Shown piece after piece: positions 34,622 through 43,286 of a stretch of DNA of 64,000 bases. The position numbers and the translations under genes were made by a program. The DNA comes from Mucilaginibacter daejeonensis (GTDB taxonomy: Bacteria > Bacteroidota > Bacteroidia > Sphingobacteriales > Sphingobacteriaceae), in the NCBI RefSeq assembly GCF_020783335.1, contig NZ_CP086068.1:4402001-4466000 (forward strand). The letters are read 5' to 3'. Under the pieces are notes generated by a model, which did not search any database, was not told the origin of the DNA, and saw only the letters and a list, made by a program, of their open reading frames with translations. The first letter of the stretch is position 1. The number at the start of each line of letters is the position of its first letter.

Positions 34622-35566
34622 ATGAAGACGAGGATCTTGCTGTTGCTGATGCTGCTCACGGGCATCGCTACCGTAGCTCAAACCACCAATAATCACGATG
34701 TTTACGCCTTTTGCTACTTTAAAGGCAACAGCGCCGATGGCCTGCACCTGGCCTACAGCACCGACGGCCTCAAATGGCAGGCTCTTCATAATGACAGCTC
34801 TTTTTTGAAGCCGGCCGTAGCGCAGGACCGCCTCATGCGTGACCCATGCATCATTCGTGGTGCCGATGGGCTTTTCCACATGGTATGGACCGTAAGCTGG
34901 AAGGACAAGGGCATAGGCTACGCCAGCTCGAAGGACCTGATCCACTGGTCGGAGCAGCAGTTCGTCCCCGTGATCGCCAAGGAGCAGGGCGCCCGTAACA
35001 CCTGGGCGCCTGAGATCACGTATGATGCCCGCAACAAGCAGTACATGATCTACTGGGCATCTACCATTACCGGCCGTTACCCAAATGTCGACAGCACCCT
35101 GGAGGCGGGTTATAACCACCGCATCTATTACGTTACTACCAAGAACTTCAAGACCTTTAGCGATACTCAATTACTTTATGATCCGGGCTTCAACATTATT
35201 GACGCCACTATACTGCCGCTGGGTAAAAAATACATCATGTTCTTTAAGGACGAGACCTTGAAGCCTGTTCAAAAGAACCTTAAGATCGCCTATGCCGACC
35301 GCCTGACCGGTCCGTACCAACAGAGCGGCGACAAGATCACCGGTAACTATTGGGCCGAAGGACCTACCGCCCTACAGATCGGCAAGCAATGGATCGTTTA
35401 CTTTGATAAGTACCGCGATCACCGCTACGGTGCCATCAGCTCTACCGACCTTAAGACCTGGACCGACATCTCCGACCAGATCCAACTACCTTCGGGAATC
35501 CGTCATGGTACGGTGTTCAAGATCACCACTGCCGAATTACAAAAGCTTAAAGCCCTTGATCATTAA
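34622..35566 (+). CDS. Exported glycoside hydrolase, family 43-like
   Basis: 314 residues with signal peptide (about 1-19, ending VAQ). Five-bladed beta-propeller pattern of GH43: LHLAYSTDGLKW, MRDPCIIRGADGLFHMVWT (with the conserved Asp), GIGYASSKDLIHWSEQ, NTWAPEITYD (with the general-acid Glu candidate) and YWAEGPTALQIG. Members act on alpha-L-arabinose, xylose or galactose side chains. The stop overlaps the start of the GH2 gene by one base, and with GH105 nearby a role in pectic side-chain removal is likely but inferred. Confidence 0.88.
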   Translation: MKTRILLLLMLLTGIATVAQTTNNHDVYAFCYFKGNSADGLHLAYSTDGLKWQALHNDSSFLKPAVAQDRLMRDPCIIRGADGLFHMVWTVSWKDKGIGYASSKDLIHWSEQQFVPVIAKEQGARNTWAPEITYDARNKQYMIYWASTITGRYPNVDSTLEAGYNHRIYYVTTKNFKTFSDTQLLYDPGFNIIDATILPLGKKYIMFFKDETLKPVQKNLKIAYADRLTGPYQQSGDKITGNYWAEGPTALQIGKQWIVYFDKYRDHRYGAISSTDLKTWTDISDQIQLPSGIRHGTVFKITTAELQKLKALDH

Positions 35567-38511
35567 TGCGTATTAACTTGTCTCTGCTCCGCCCGGCCAA
35601 AAGTACATGGGCCCTACGCCTGTTGGTGGTATGCTTATACTTCCTCACCACCGCCTTTACCGATCCTGCTCCTATTTCGTTAGAGGGGATGTGGCGTTTC
35701 CGGATCGACCGGAATGACCAGGGTATCGCCCAAAAATGCTACCTGCAAAAACTGACCGACCAGATCAAACTGCCCGGCTCCATGGCCCAAAACCTGAAGG
35801 GTGATGACATTACCTTACAAACCAAGTGGACCGGCAGCATCTATGATAGTTCGTACTACTTTAACCCACATCTGGCCAAGTACCGCCAGCCGGGTAATAT
35901 TCATATCCCGTTCTGGCTTACACCGGCTAAGCATTATGTAGGCGCGGCCTGGTACCAAAGGCAGGTCACCATTCCACAAACATGGGCCGGTAAGCGAGTA
36001 GTGCTTTACCTTGAAAGAGCGCACATTAAAACACAGGTTTGGGTAGATGACCACGAGATCGGCGGTCAGAACAGCCTGGTAGCCCCGCACGAATACGACC
36101 TGACCAGCTGCCTTGCCCCTGGCAACCACCAAATCACCATCAGGATCGATAACCGCCTTACCGAAGTGAACGTAGGCCCTGATTCGCACAGCGTGACCGA
36201 CCATACGCAGGGCAACTGGAACGGTATCATTGGCAAGATGGAGCTGCAGGCCGGTGCCCTGGTACACATCGATGAGATACAGGTTTTCCCGCAGATCAGC
36301 ACGCATACGGCTCATGTGAAGTTAACAGTAAGCAATCCCACCGGCAAAGCGTTCAAAGGTAACATGACCCTAAGTGCCAAGAGCTTTAATAGTAGTACCG
36401 TTCATCAAACGCGTGCGGCAGTAGCCGAGGTCAGCCTCGATAGCAAAGCCACCCGCACCATTGATCTTGATCTGCCCATGGGTAAGGAGGTGCAACTTTG
36501 GGACGAGTTCAGCCCGGCGCTGTACCGCCTGAGCGCATCGATCAGTGCCAAGGGCGCACCCGTTACTCAACAGTATACCGAGTTTGGCATGCGCGAGTTC
36601 ACCATCAAAGGCACGCAGTTCCTGGTGAACGGCAGGCCGGTGTTCTTGCGTGGAACCGTGAACAATTGCGAATTTCCGCTCACCGGCTATCCGCCTACCA
36701 GCGTGGCCGATTGGCTGCGCATATTCAAGACCGCGCGTGCGCATGGGCTTAACCACATGCGTTTTCACTCGTGGTGCCCGCCCGATGCGGCCTTTAAAGC
36801 GGCCAACCTTACCGGCTTTTACCTGCAACCCGAAGGCCCAAGCTGGCCTAACCATGGCGTGGCCATTGGCCGTGGCGCACCCATTGACCAGTATCTATAT
36901 GCCGAAACGGCCCGCATGGAACGTTACTACGGCAACCATCCATCGTATTGCATGCTATCGGCGGGTAATGAACCTGCAGGCGACCAAGTGCGTTACCTGA
37001 ATGCCTTTATCGATCATTGGAAAAATACCGACACCCGGCGGGTGTACACGGGCATGTCGGTAGGTGGTAGCTGGCCTGTGGTGCCTAACGCACAGTACCA
37101 GGTGCGTGGCGGCGTACGCGGACTGACCTGGGACAAACGCCCCGAAAGCATCAGCGATTTTAGCGAAGGCATAGTCAAATTCAAGGTCCCCCTTGTTGCA
37201 CACGAGATGGGCCAATGGTGTGTATTCCCCGACTTTACCGAGATCAAAGACTATACCGGTGTTTACCGCGCCAAGAATTTTGAGCTGTTCCAGCAAGACC
37301 TGAAAGATCAGGGCATGGGCGATCAGGCGCGCAGTTTTTTGATGGCATCGGGCAAATTGCAGGTGCTGTGTTACAAGAACGAGATCGAGAAGGTACTGCG
37401 CACACCTAATTATGGCGGCTTCCAGTTGCTGGGCTTGCAGGATTTTCCCGGACAGGGCACGGCGCTGGTAGGCGTGCTGAACGCTTTTTGGAAAGAAAAA
37501 GGCTACGTGACCCCGCCCCAGTTCGAGCGTTTTTGCAATACCACCGTACCGCTGGTGGCGCTGCCTAAATTCGTGTTCACCAATGATGAGACGTTGGAGG
37601 CCGACATTATGGTGGCCCATTGGGGCGCAGCACCTTTAAAAAAGCCGGTATTCAACTGGACCATCACCGACCCGCAGAACGTGGTGCTGAGTAAAGGCAG
37701 CTTTGACCCGGAAGTGGTCGAGTTGGGCAACGGCATCCCGGTGGGTAAGATCAAAATGGAACTCAGCAAGATCACCCGACCTACCAAACTTAAGCTACAG
37801 GTGAGCATAGCCGATACCCGCTTCATGAACGACTGGAATGTTTGGGTGTACCCGGCCAAGCCAACCAAACCTACCGCCAACGTATACTATACCACCACGC
37901 TTGATGACCGCGCCAAAGCGGTGTTGGATACCGGCGGCAAGGTATTCCTGAATATGGCGGGCAAAGTGGTGAAAGGAAAAGAGGTGGCCATGTATTTTCA
38001 GCCGGTGTTCTGGAACACGTCATGGTTCAAGATGCGCCCGCCGCATGTGACCGGCATGCTGATCCAAAGCAAAAGCCCGGCATTTGCCACCTTCCCTACC
38101 GACTACCACAGCGACCTGCAATGGTGGGAGATCGCCAACCGCGCGCAGGTCATGATCCTGGAGGATATGCCGGCAGGCTTCAGGCCGCTGGTGCAACCGA
38201 TAGATACCTGGTTCCTGAACCGCAGGCTGGGACTCATCTTCGAGGCCAAGGTGGGCAAAGGCAAGATCATGGTATCGAGCGCGGCACTTGGTCCGGCTAT
38301 TGGTGAGGATAAGCCCGCTGCAAGGCAATTGTTCAACAGTTTGATGCAGTACATGGGTTCGGCCCAATTCGACCCGGCAGGCGAGGTAAGCTTCGAGGCC
38401 ATTAAGGATATCATGGTGAGTCCATCGAAGTACCAATTTAATACCTATACTAAGGACAGTCCCGACGAGTTAAAGCCCAATTCGAACCAGAACAAACCAA
38501 AAAAGAATTAG
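35566..38511 (+). CDS. Exported glycoside hydrolase, family 2-like
   Basis: 981 residues with signal peptide. Sugar-binding jelly roll (about 45-225; WYQRQVTIPQTWAGKRVVLYLERA), Ig-like domain (about 230-345), TIM barrel (about 346-650) and long C-terminal beta domains. The acid/base candidate is Glu469 in SAGNEPAGD and the nucleophile candidate Glu547 in VAHEMGQW, spaced as in GH2. VFLRGTVNNCEFPLTGYPP opens the barrel. Specificity (galactosidase, glucuronidase or other) cannot be told. Tightly coupled to the GH43 gene. Confidence 0.9.
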   Translation: MRINLSLLRPAKSTWALRLLVVCLYFLTTAFTDPAPISLEGMWRFRIDRNDQGIAQKCYLQKLTDQIKLPGSMAQNLKGDDITLQTKWTGSIYDSSYYFNPHLAKYRQPGNIHIPFWLTPAKHYVGAAWYQRQVTIPQTWAGKRVVLYLERAHIKTQVWVDDHEIGGQNSLVAPHEYDLTSCLAPGNHQITIRIDNRLTEVNVGPDSHSVTDHTQGNWNGIIGKMELQAGALVHIDEIQVFPQISTHTAHVKLTVSNPTGKAFKGNMTLSAKSFNSSTVHQTRAAVAEVSLDSKATRTIDLDLPMGKEVQLWDEFSPALYRLSASISAKGAPVTQQYTEFGMREFTIKGTQFLVNGRPVFLRGTVNNCEFPLTGYPPTSVADWLRIFKTARAHGLNHMRFHSWCPPDAAFKAANLTGFYLQPEGPSWPNHGVAIGRGAPIDQYLYAETARMERYYGNHPSYCMLSAGNEPAGDQVRYLNAFIDHWKNTDTRRVYTGMSVGGSWPVVPNAQYQVRGGVRGLTWDKRPESISDFSEGIVKFKVPLVAHEMGQWCVFPDFTEIKDYTGVYRAKNFELFQQDLKDQGMGDQARSFLMASGKLQVLCYKNEIEKVLRTPNYGGFQLLGLQDFPGQGTALVGVLNAFWKEKGYVTPPQFERFCNTTVPLVALPKFVFTNDETLEADIMVAHWGAAPLKKPVFNWTITDPQNVVLSKGSFDPEVVELGNGIPVGKIKMELSKITRPTKLKLQVSIADTRFMNDWNVWVYPAKPTKPTANVYYTTTLDDRAKAVLDTGGKVFLNMAGKVVKGKEVAMYFQPVFWNTSWFKMRPPHVTGMLIQSKSPAFATFPTDYHSDLQWWEIANRAQVMILEDMPAGFRPLVQPIDTWFLNRRLGLIFEAKVGKGKIMVSSAALGPAIGEDKPAARQLFNSLMQYMGSAQFDPAGEVSFEAIKDIMVSPSKYQFNTYTKDSPDELKPNSNQNKPKKN

Positions 38512-38531
38512 ACGGACCGAGATATTTTCAG

Positions 38532-38561
38532 GGCTTCCTTGCATAAGGAAGCCCTTTTTTG
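38532..38561 (+). terminator. Terminator after the GH43-GH2 pair
   Basis: GGGCTTCCTT, loop GCAT, AAGGAAGCCC, then TTTTTT. Confidence 0.95.
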
Positions 38562-38692
38562 TGTCCCACACTATCAACTATCCTGCACTTCCCGCGTCGG
38601 GCAAAAAGATCGGTCATTCGAAGCTTAAAGTTGCATAACTTACCTCACCAATAACCGGTTATACCACCCTTACTTACCCATCCTGATCCGCC

Positions 38693-41176
38693 ATGAAAAA
38701 AGCCTTGTCCGTTGCTGTGTCAATGTTGGCCGTAGCCGTATCCGCTGTCCGGGCGCAAATCCCGGCGCCACCCAAGACCACTAAATTATTCTTTGAAAAA
38801 GTATACCTGCACACCGACCGGCAAGTGTACACCCCTACCGATGATGTTTGGTACAAGGCCTACCTGGTGAACGCCCAAGATGGCCATCTGCTGAACACCA
38901 GCAAGGACCTTTATGTAGAACTGATCACACCCGAGGGCAAGATATTACAGCACCAGATCCTGGCGCTCAATAACGGTTTGGCTAAAGGCGACCTGCATAT
39001 ACCCGACTCATTGATGGCCGGCAACTACCGCCTGCGTGCCTACACCAACTGGATGCGCAACTTTGGCGACAACTTTATTTTTGAGAAGACGCTGCGCATC
39101 GTTACCAATAAAGCAGATAACAAGCCGGCACCCGTTGCAGGCGAATTGAGCGTAAGGTTCTTCCCCGAAGGTGGCTCGCTGGTCAGCGGCCTGAGCAGCA
39201 TAGTGGCCGTAAAGGCCGAACTTTCTGACGGGAAAGCACAGGCCCTTTTAGGTGCGGTGCTATCCTCACAGGGCGATACCGTGGCTCATTTTGATACCGA
39301 TAGCGCCGGCGTAGGTTCATTTGCCCTGCTGCCTTTGCCTGGCCAAACCTACAAAGCACGCATTAGCCGCCAAAGCAAAACCTTCACCTTACCCACACCG
39401 CTTGGCAACGGGTTAGCCTTAAAGATCATGCGGAAGGATACCACCTGTTATGCAGTGGTAAGCTGTAATGAAGCCGCCACGGCCACCTATGCCCCGCAAA
39501 CCTTAACGATCAAGGTACGTACCTACGGCCGCGTTACCTATCAGCAAAACTTTCAGCTAAAGGGCAACACGGCAGCCGTGGTGATACCGGCCGGTCAGCT
39601 ACCTGCGGGCATCAGCAGTATCACATTGTATGATGGCCAGCAAAAGCCCAACTGCGAGCGATTGATCTATCTGGATAACGCGCCGAAGTATGCCCTCGAC
39701 CTTAAGCTGAACAAACCGGCCTACCAAACCCGGGAGCAGGTGGCCCTCAACGTTACTCTGACCGATAAAGCGGGCAAACCGGTTAACAGCAACTTCTCGA
39801 TGGCCGCGGTGGATGCCGGCGTAGCACCAATGGATGATGACAACATCACCTCGTACCTGATGCTGCGCTCGGAGCTGAAAGGCGACATCGTGAACCCGGC
39901 CCGCTACTTTGACACCACCAACGTTCAACGCTATAAGCAACTCGACCTGTTGCTCCTCACTCAAGGCTGGCGCGACCTGATCTGGAAACGCCTGGCCGAT
40001 ACCGCCCTACGCATCGCATACATTCCGGAGCAGGGCTTAAGCCTGTCGGGTACCGTGCAAGATAAGAAGAAGGCACCGCTGCCCAACGCCAACATCACAC
40101 TTACGGCCCCGGGAGCCAGCGGTCGCCGGTTGTTTTGGGCCAAGACCAATGAGCAAGGCCGGTACTTTTTTGATGCCCTACAACTCTATGGTCAACAAAC
40201 CGTTCATCTCACCTCTAAGGATAACAAAGGCAAGAGCACAGGGGTGCTCACGCTCGATTCGCTGACTATAGACCGCCCGGCCATAGCACCGCAAAAGCCA
40301 GAGGCATACCTGCAAATGGGCGCCAATATGGTGAACAACGCAGCCTTGGTAAAACAAGTGGCCCTGGCCAGGCAACGCAGCCTGAGCGATACGCTGATCC
40401 GACTTAAAGATGTGGAGGTGAAGAAACAGCAGCCGCAACAGGTGTTACGCGATCGCCCGGTGACCAGCTTTGGTTATAAGGATGAGGTACTGACCATTAA
40501 GCCGGAGGATAAGCGCTACAACACCCTGCGCGATTACATTCAGTTCACGTCTAAACAGGCGCGTGTGGACGCCGCCAACAACCGCCTATATTTTGTGGCC
40601 GATGGCAAAAGCAGAACACCACGCTTTGTGATCGATAACCGCGATGCGCTCTTCAACGACAACGACCCAGATGACGTGATCGATATGATATCGAATTCCT
40701 ACCTCGACCTGCCTACCACCTCGGTAGAAAAGGTGGTGATCAAGAAAATGATCGGCGGTCCGTCGCTGGTGTTGAGTAACCCTGATGGTTCGGCCGCCCA
40801 GGCAGCCACCCCGCGTGAGCAGCTCAATGCCAATTCCGCGGCTTCATCGTCTATCGAGCCGGTATTCGTGATCTACCTTACCCTCAAGCCTGATGCCTTT
40901 AAAACACCAGAGCCTGGCTCGGTGAAGGCCAGGATCGAAGGTTACTACGAGGCCCGTACCTTTTATGAGCCAGTGTACGATAACACCCGCAAGAACGAAC
41001 GCCCCGACACCCGCCCTACGCTGCATTGGGAACCCATGGGTACCACAGGGGCCACCGGTAACCGCACCATCAGCTTCTACAACAGCGACAGCAAGACCAA
41101 TGTACGCATCGTGGTGCAGGGCATAACCGATACGGGCGTCCCGGTAACGGCCGTGAGGTCATACAATGTGAAATAA
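38693..41176 (+). CDS. Large envelope protein with MG2-like and plug-like domains
   Basis: 827 residues with signal peptide (about 1-22). KVYLHTDRQVYTPTDDVWYKAYLVNA opens an alpha-2-macroglobulin MG2-like domain (about 34-140); more beta domains follow; a carboxypeptidase-regulatory-like domain (about 445-515, LSGTVQDKKKAPLPNANI) precedes a plug-like region (about 590-720) but no barrel follows. Such proteins are frequent in Bacteroidota with unknown role, probably periplasmic or outer-membrane associated. It has its own intergenic region and terminator, so it is not in the GH operon although it lies between CAZyme genes. Confidence 0.8.
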   Translation: MKKALSVAVSMLAVAVSAVRAQIPAPPKTTKLFFEKVYLHTDRQVYTPTDDVWYKAYLVNAQDGHLLNTSKDLYVELITPEGKILQHQILALNNGLAKGDLHIPDSLMAGNYRLRAYTNWMRNFGDNFIFEKTLRIVTNKADNKPAPVAGELSVRFFPEGGSLVSGLSSIVAVKAELSDGKAQALLGAVLSSQGDTVAHFDTDSAGVGSFALLPLPGQTYKARISRQSKTFTLPTPLGNGLALKIMRKDTTCYAVVSCNEAATATYAPQTLTIKVRTYGRVTYQQNFQLKGNTAAVVIPAGQLPAGISSITLYDGQQKPNCERLIYLDNAPKYALDLKLNKPAYQTREQVALNVTLTDKAGKPVNSNFSMAAVDAGVAPMDDDNITSYLMLRSELKGDIVNPARYFDTTNVQRYKQLDLLLLTQGWRDLIWKRLADTALRIAYIPEQGLSLSGTVQDKKKAPLPNANITLTAPGASGRRLFWAKTNEQGRYFFDALQLYGQQTVHLTSKDNKGKSTGVLTLDSLTIDRPAIAPQKPEAYLQMGANMVNNAALVKQVALARQRSLSDTLIRLKDVEVKKQQPQQVLRDRPVTSFGYKDEVLTIKPEDKRYNTLRDYIQFTSKQARVDAANNRLYFVADGKSRTPRFVIDNRDALFNDNDPDDVIDMISNSYLDLPTTSVEKVVIKKMIGGPSLVLSNPDGSAAQAATPREQLNANSAASSSIEPVFVIYLTLKPDAFKTPEPGSVKARIEGYYEARTFYEPVYDNTRKNERPDTRPTLHWEPMGTTGATGNRTISFYNSDSKTNVRIVVQGITDTGVPVTAVRSYNVK

Positions 41177-41182
41177 AGATTC

Positions 41183-41213
41183 AAAAAAGGAGGCTTGATC
41201 AGCCTCCTTTTTT
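41183..41213. terminator. Bidirectional terminator
   Basis: AAAAAAGGAGGCT, loop TGATC, AGCCTCCTTTTTT, a perfect 13-bp stem. The rest of the gap to 41494 holds no gene I can support. Confidence 0.95.
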
Positions 41214-41494
41214 GTTGGCAGGGGTTGCTTATCGCCTTCTTGCTTCTTCGTTAGCAGCACTTTTGCATCAGCATCCTTCCTAATATCTGACACGAATCCA
41301 CTAAAAGTTGAACAGATAATTTATCGGTTATTCGCTTATTTCGACCCCAACGAACCAATTGGCCCGGCCATGACACCGATCAAGCATGCCCGGCTGTAAG
41401 TGGATCGCTTTTGATGGATGGCACGACTGTATTATGAGTTGCCCATCGAATTTAAGCGAAACACCGTTACGGTGAATATTTAACAAAACCTGAT

Positions 41495-42727
41495 ATGAGA
41501 AAAGTTCTATGCGCAACTGCTTTACTTTTGGCAAGCTTTTGCACAAATGCACAAACCAGTAAAGACCCTGAAGCGGTGATCCGCCGCGTGGCCGACAATG
41601 TGATCGCCAACACCTCTTACCAATTCATCAACACCAAGACCAAGGCCAAGTACTCCTCAACTAAAGGCCTCGAACCCACCACCGACCTGCGCGCCGAGAG
41701 CGAGTACAACAAATGGTATTACCCCATGGGCGTGCTGGCCATTGGCATGGTACAGCTCAGCAGTACCCTTAACGATCCTAAGTACGCCGAATACGCTGCC
41801 CACAATTATGATTTTGTGTTCAGCAACCTGAGTTATTTTGAGAAGTTGTACAAGGAGAACAAACGCCCCGAGTGGAACGCCTTTTTTGCCATGAACGAGC
41901 TGGATGCCTGCGGCGCCCTGTCAGCTGGCCTGGCCGATGTGAACGAGACCGCCAAACGGGCTGACTACAACGCCTACCTGAAACGCGCGGCCGACTATAT
42001 CAGCAACAAACAGGTACGCGCGGCCGATAAGACCCTGATCCGCCCCGACCCCAGGAAGATGACCCTTTGGGCCGACGACCTGTATATGAGCGTGCCCTTT
42101 TTGGCGCGTATGGGCAAGATCACCGGCGATAACCGCTACTTTGATGATGCCATTACCCAGGTAGAGAACTTTACCAAATACCTTTACGACGAAAAGACCG
42201 GCCTGTACATCCATTGCTATTACACTGATGTGGCCCAGCAGGGCGTTGCACGCTGGGGTCGTTGCAACGGCTGGCTGGCCATTGCCCAGGTCGAATTGCT
42301 TTCGCACCTGCCGGCCAACCATCCAAAACGTAAGCACCTGACCGAACTGCTATTGCGCCAGATCGTGGGTTTTGCCCGCTACCAGGACACCTCAGGCCTA
42401 TGGAACCAGGTGCTGGATAAAAAGGATTCGTACCTGGAGACCTCTGTTACCGCCATGTTCACCTACGCGGTGGCCAAGGCCGTGAATGAGGGCTGGATCC
42501 CTAAGACCTACATCCGTATAGCCAATGAGGGCTGGAACGGTGTGGCCTCTAAAGTTGACCCGCAGGGCCGTTTGCTGGATGTATGCATAGGCACCGGTAC
42601 CTCAGAGGTACTGAGCTTTTACTACAAGCGCCCTGCCCCATTTAATGATGTGCATGGCCACGGCCCTGTACTACTGGCCGGCTTGGAAATGGTGAAATAC
42701 AATCGCGCCAATCCGCCTAAGAAATAA
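41495..42727 (+). CDS. Exported glycoside hydrolase, family 88/105
   Basis: 410 residues with signal peptide (about 1-19). An (alpha/alpha)6 barrel with the family's motifs: ESEYNKWYYPMGVLAIGM, LWADDLYMSVPFLARMG (Asp194 or Asp195 is the catalytic candidate), ARWGRCNGWLAIAQVELL and SYLETSVTAMFTYA. GH105 enzymes remove the unsaturated galacturonate left at chain ends by rhamnogalacturonan lyases. No lyase or KduI/KdgK gene is in the window. Own transcription unit with terminator at 42756. Confidence 0.93.
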   Translation: MRKVLCATALLLASFCTNAQTSKDPEAVIRRVADNVIANTSYQFINTKTKAKYSSTKGLEPTTDLRAESEYNKWYYPMGVLAIGMVQLSSTLNDPKYAEYAAHNYDFVFSNLSYFEKLYKENKRPEWNAFFAMNELDACGALSAGLADVNETAKRADYNAYLKRAADYISNKQVRAADKTLIRPDPRKMTLWADDLYMSVPFLARMGKITGDNRYFDDAITQVENFTKYLYDEKTGLYIHCYYTDVAQQGVARWGRCNGWLAIAQVELLSHLPANHPKRKHLTELLLRQIVGFARYQDTSGLWNQVLDKKDSYLETSVTAMFTYAVAKAVNEGWIPKTYIRIANEGWNGVASKVDPQGRLLDVCIGTGTSEVLSFYYKRPAPFNDVHGHGPVLLAGLEMVKYNRANPPKK

Positions 42728-42755
42728 TAACCGAAACCTTATCACCTAAAACAAG

Positions 42756-42780
42756 AAAGGAGGCCATTAAGCCTCCTTTT
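42756..42780. terminator. Terminator between GH105 and FKBP genes
   Basis: AAAGGAGGC, loop CATTAA, GCCTCCTTT, then TCTGTTTTT on the plus strand and CTTGTTTT on the minus strand. Confidence 0.9.
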
Positions 42781-42798
42781 CTGTTTTTGGTTATCTTT

Positions 42799-43272
42799 TT
42801 AGTTGATGCTGATCATATCGATCGTGAACACCAGCACAGCGTTGGGTGGTATAGGGCCCGAGCCGTAACGGCCGTAGCCAAGTGCCGATGGGATAAGTAG
42901 CAGCAGGCGGCCGCCTTTATTGATCTTGGTGAGGCCTACCTTCCAGCCGGCGATCACGTTTCCGTTCACCACGGTAGAAAAGTTGCCGCTATCGAACTGG
43001 CTGCCGTTAATGAGCTGGCCTTTGTAGTTGACGTTAACGGTAGACGTTGCGGTTGGGTAAGCGCCTGTGCCAGGTGTTATTACGGAGTAGTACACGCCCG
43101 ACTCATCCTTAGTGGCCGTGATATTATTGGCTTTGATGTAGGCCTGTATGGCGTTATCATCAATAATGGCCTGTTGCGCCGGCGTTACGCTGTTGGCATC
43201 ATCGTCGCTGTTCTTGGTACAGGCGGTAAGGCCAACGATTAGCAGGCCGCATATCCACATTATCTTTTTCAT
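42799..43272 (-). CDS. FKBP-type peptidyl-prolyl isomerase lipoprotein
   Basis: 157 residues from ATG 43272 (MKKIMWICGLLIVGLTAC), a lipoprotein signal with Cys about 18. The frame upstream to 43308 lies inside aspS and is rejected. The FKBP domain (about 60-157) has VNVNYKGQLINGSQFDSG, VIAGWKVGLTKINKGGR, LLLIPSALGYGRYGSGPIPPNAVLVF. Acts on prolyl bonds of exported proteins at the cell envelope. It lies 14 bases after aspS and may share its transcript. Confidence 0.94.
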   Translation of the reverse strand: MKKIMWICGLLIVGLTACTKNSDDDANSVTPAQQAIIDDNAIQAYIKANNITATKDESGVYYSVITPGTGAYPTATSTVNVNYKGQLINGSQFDSGNFSTVVNGNVIAGWKVGLTKINKGGRLLLLIPSALGYGRYGSGPIPPNAVLVFTIDMISIN

Positions 43273-43286
43273 GTTATCTATACGCA

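Noticed and set aside
41328..41552. 74-codon minus-strand frame before the GH105 gene
   Set aside because: It overlaps the start of the GH105 signal peptide and shows no protein-like pattern.
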